This document shows, in pieces, positions 5,180 through 7,436 of a stretch of 7,436 nt of DNA; position 1 is the stretch's first letter; the number at the start of each line of letters is the position of its first letter. A program made the position numbers and the translations under genes. The notes below the pieces were generated by a model. The model did no database searches. It was not told the origin of the DNA and saw only the letters and a program-made list of their open reading frames with translations. Source of the stretch: JBDSTZ01 sp039927975 (lineage in GTDB: Bacteria; Pseudomonadota; Gammaproteobacteria; Burkholderiales; Burkholderiaceae_D); the NCBI GenBank assembly GCA_039927975.1, contig JBDSTZ010000270.1, positions 1-7,436 of the forward strand, in the 5' to 3' direction.

Positions 5180-6975
5180 ATTTGTCCGAACTGTGTATCC
5201 GGCGCCCCGTGATGGTGGTGCTGCTGTCGATCAGCCTGATCCTGGTCGGCGTGCTGGCCTACCGCGCCATCCCGGTCGCCGCCCTGCCGAGCTATAACAC
5301 CCCGGTCATCAACGTCACCGCCAACCTGTCCGGCGCCAGCCCCGAGACGATGGCCTCGTCGGTCGCGCTGCCGCTCGAGAAGCAGTTCTCGACCATTTCC
5401 GGCATCAGCCTGATCACTTCCACCAGCACCCTCGGCACCACCTCGCTGACGCTCGAATTCGATTCGAGCATCGACGTCAACGTGGCCGCCATCGACGTCC
5501 AGTCGGCCCTGCTCGGGGCCCAGCGCCAGCTGCCGGTCGAGATGACCGAGTTGCCGTCCTACCGCAAGGTCAACCCGGCCGACGCGCCGGTGCTGTTCAT
5601 GACCATGACCTCGCCCTCGCTGAGCCTGTCGGAGCTCAACGACTACGCCGAGAACCTGATCGCCCCGAGCCTGTCGATCCTGCCCGGCGTGGCGCAGGTG
5701 CGGGTCAACGGCCAGAAGCGCTTCGCGGTGCGGGTGCGCGCCAAGCCAGAACTAATGAACGCGCGCGACCTGTCGATGGACGAACTGGCCAGCGCGCTGC
5801 GCGCGGCGAACGCCAATTCGCCGCTCGGCATTCTCGACGGCCCCGACCAGACCCTGACGATCCAGGCCAACGCCCAGCTGATGAAGGCGGCCGAATTCGC
5901 CGAACTGATTGTCGCCAACCGCAACGGCCAGCCGGTGCGCCTCAAGGACGTCGCCAGCGTCGAAGACAGCTACCAGTCGGTCAAGGCGGCCGGCAGCTAC
6001 AATGGCGAGCGCTCGATCGTGCTGCTGGTGCAGCGCCAGCCCGACGCCAACACCGTGCAGGTGGTCGACTCGGTGCGCAAGCTGCTGCCGCGCTTTTCGG
6101 CCCAGCTGCCGGCGTCGATCAAAATCAACCTGGTCAACGACCGTTCGGTCTCGATCCGCGAAGCGATCCACGACGTCAACCTGACGCTGGCGCTGACGGT
6201 GGCGCTGGTGGTGCTGGTGATCTTCCTGTTCCTGCACCGCGCCGCCGCCACCTTCATCCCGGCCATCACCATGCCGATTTCGCTGCTCGGCGCGCTGGCG
6301 CTGCTCAACTGGCTCGGCTACAGTCTCGACAACGTCTCGCTGCTCGGCATCACGCTGGCGGTCGGCCTGGTGGTCGACGACGCCATCGTGGTGCTGGAAA
6401 ATATCGTGCGCCATATCGAGATGGGCAAGAAGCCGATCGACGCCGCGCTGGTCGGCGCGAAGGAGATGGGATTCACCATCGTCTCGATCTCGATCTCGCT
6501 GGTGGCGGTGTTCATCCCGATCTTCTTCATGCCGGGCGTGATCGGCCTGCTGTTCCATGAATTCGCTGTCGTCGTCGGCCTGTCGGTGCTGGTCTCGGCG
6601 CTGGTGTCGCTGACGCTGGTGCCGATGCTGGCCAGCCGCCTGCTGCCGCCGCACGCGGCCGGCGCGCACGGCGAGGAAGAGGAAAAGACCTTCATCGGGC
6701 GCCATTTCGAGCGCGGGTTCAAGCAGGTGCGCAACGGCTACGCGCGCAGCCTCGACCTCGCGCTGGCGCACCGCAACCTCGTGCTGCTGGTCGCGCTGGG
6801 CACCTTCGTCCTCACCGTGATCCTGTACGTGACCGTCCCCAAGGGCTTCTTCCCCGAGGAAGACCTGGGCCAGATCCGTGTGAGCATCGAAGCGTCCGAG
6901 GACACCTCCAGCGCGGCCATGCTGATATTGCAGGAGAAGGCCGCCGCCGTCATCAAGGCCGACCCCAACGTGTAG
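5176..6975 (+). CDS. RND (HAE1, MdtB/MdtC-like) efflux permease, interrupted by in-frame TAG
   Basis: This is the proton-driven inner-membrane pump subunit that works with the adaptor. The start ATG overlaps the adaptor stop (ATGA), implying translational coupling. TM1 (about 12-31) is followed by the first porter region with SGASPETMASSVALPLEKQ and YRKVNPADAPVLFMTM, both typical of MdtB/MdtC-type pumps. TM2 begins near residue 335. TM4 carries the proton-relay pair D401/D402 in GLVVDDAIVVLENIVRHIE. TM5 and TM6 and an acidic cytoplasmic loop (HGEEEEK) follow, then TM7 (about 535-560) ending in VPKGFFPEEDLGQ. Reading stops at TAG, codon 600 (6973-6975), in the second periplasmic region. Family members have about 1,030 residues, so the product as read lacks TM8-12 and part of the porter and docking domains, and should not pump. 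The frame continues cleanly after the stop (see 6976-7436). Confidence 0.9.
   Translation: MNLSELCIRRPVMVVLLSISLILVGVLAYRAIPVAALPSYNTPVINVTANLSGASPETMASSVALPLEKQFSTISGISLITSTSTLGTTSLTLEFDSSIDVNVAAIDVQSALLGAQRQLPVEMTELPSYRKVNPADAPVLFMTMTSPSLSLSELNDYAENLIAPSLSILPGVAQVRVNGQKRFAVRVRAKPELMNARDLSMDELASALRAANANSPLGILDGPDQTLTIQANAQLMKAAEFAELIVANRNGQPVRLKDVASVEDSYQSVKAAGSYNGERSIVLLVQRQPDANTVQVVDSVRKLLPRFSAQLPASIKINLVNDRSVSIREAIHDVNLTLALTVALVVLVIFLFLHRAAATFIPAITMPISLLGALALLNWLGYSLDNVSLLGITLAVGLVVDDAIVVLENIVRHIEMGKKPIDAALVGAKEMGFTIVSISISLVAVFIPIFFMPGVIGLLFHEFAVVVGLSVLVSALVSLTLVPMLASRLLPPHAAGAHGEEEEKTFIGRHFERGFKQVRNGYARSLDLALAHRNLVLLVALGTFVLTVILYVTVPKGFFPEEDLGQIRVSIEASEDTSSAAMLILQEKAAAVIKADPNV
6973..6975 (+). 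other. in-frame amber codon inside the RND permease gene
   Basis: The TAG sits between AACGTG and GACGTG, at a position where MdtB/MdtC-type homologues have a variable polar residue (the D in MdtC VDNVT). CAG or GAG would need one base change. No frameshift accompanies it. Confidence 0.9.
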
Positions 6976-7436
6976 GACGTGACCTCGTTCACCGATGGCG
7001 GCAACACCGGCCGCATGTTCCTGGTCCTCAAACCGCGCAGCGAACGCCAGCCGATGCCGAAAGTGCTCGACAGCCTGCGCAAGGCGACCCGCCAGATCGC
7101 CGGCATCGCCGTCTACCTCAGTCCGACCCAGAACCTGCAGCTGGGCGGACGGCCCAGCAAGAGCCGCTACCAGTACACCCTGCAAAGCGTGAGCTCGGAC
7201 GCGCTGGGCGACTGGGCCACCAAATTCCAGGATCAGATGCGTAACGATGCGCGCTTTCGCGACGTCACCAGCGACTCGCAGAACCGCGGCCTGCAGGCGA
7301 GCCTCAAGATCGACCGCGACAAGGCCAACGCGATGGGCGTGCAGATCGCCGACATTCGCACGGCGCTCTACACCACTTTCGGCGAGCGCCAGGTGTCGAC
7401 CATCTACGCCCAGGCGGCCAGCTACAACGTGATCCT
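6976..7436 (+). pseudogene. continuation of the RND permease frame after the TAG, runs off the window
   Basis: In the same frame as the permease, 153 further complete codons contain no other stop and encode obvious RND second-half porter sequence: DVTSFTDGGNTGRMFLVLKP, then GGRPSKSRYQYTLQS, KIDRDKANAMGVQIADIR and FGERQVSTIYAQ. These are the segments expected next in MdtB/MdtC-type permeases (E. coli MdtC has DNVTGFTGG, then GGRQSNASYQYTL, then FGQRQISTIY, recalled from memory). There is no ribosome binding site for reinitiation; the first in-frame ATG is at 7015. With the part before TAG this is one gene, either genuinely broken or miscalled. About 275 more codons are expected beyond the window. 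Confidence 0.85.

Noticed and set aside
5752..7185. Long minus-strand frame opposite the permease, spanning the TAG
   Set aside because: Antisense mirror of GC-rich codons, rich in His, Arg, Asp and Gln, with no recognisable domain. The plus-strand permease sequence is unmistakable on both sides of the TAG.
1..7436. tRNA, rRNA, CRISPR array or insertion sequence
   Set aside because: No cloverleaf, rRNA-like sequence, regular spaced repeats or transposase frame was seen on either strand.

Overview
The window looks like a high-GC betaproteobacterial chromosome segment, most plausibly Oxalobacteraceae (Massilia/Duganella/Janthinobacterium type). That placement is inferred from GC-rich codon use and protein style, not from a database search. 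The content is an envelope-stress and efflux locus: two small periplasmic Spy/CpxP-like (LTXXQ) proteins, an OmpR/EnvZ-type two-component system, and an RND efflux adaptor with its inner-membrane permease.

Layout. Positions 1-185 hold no supportable gene. A clear intrinsic terminator on the minus strand (186-209) closes the leftward transcription unit. The two LTXXQ paralogues are on the minus strand (263-679 and 896-1450), each behind its own upstream region. Those two regions share a promoter-like module containing a tandem 10-bp-spaced repeat, TTTGTATC on the plus strand (GATACAAA on the minus strand). The copy at 1552-1569 lies in the divergent intergenic region facing the response-regulator gene (1642-2370, plus). 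The histidine kinase gene follows with a 4-nt overlap (GTG start at 2367, to 3740). After a 161-bp gap come the periplasmic adaptor (3902-5179) and, with an ATGA overlap, the RND permease (from 5176), which runs off the right edge.

How it may work. The kinase senses something in the periplasm through a domain of about 140 residues and phosphorylates the OmpR-like regulator. The regulator is predicted to bind the tandem repeats, activating the two periplasmic chaperone-like proteins and probably its own gene. The neighbouring pump is a plausible further target. The set of partners resembles the E. coli Bae regulon (BaeSR controlling spy and mdtABC), but here it is compact and driven by an OmpR/EnvZ-like pair.

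Main anomaly. The permease frame is interrupted by a single in-frame TAG at 6973-6975 (codon 600). Beyond it the same frame continues with clear RND-permease sequence to the window end. This is a recent nonsense mutation, a sequencing or assembly error, or much less likely a recoded or suppressed amber codon.
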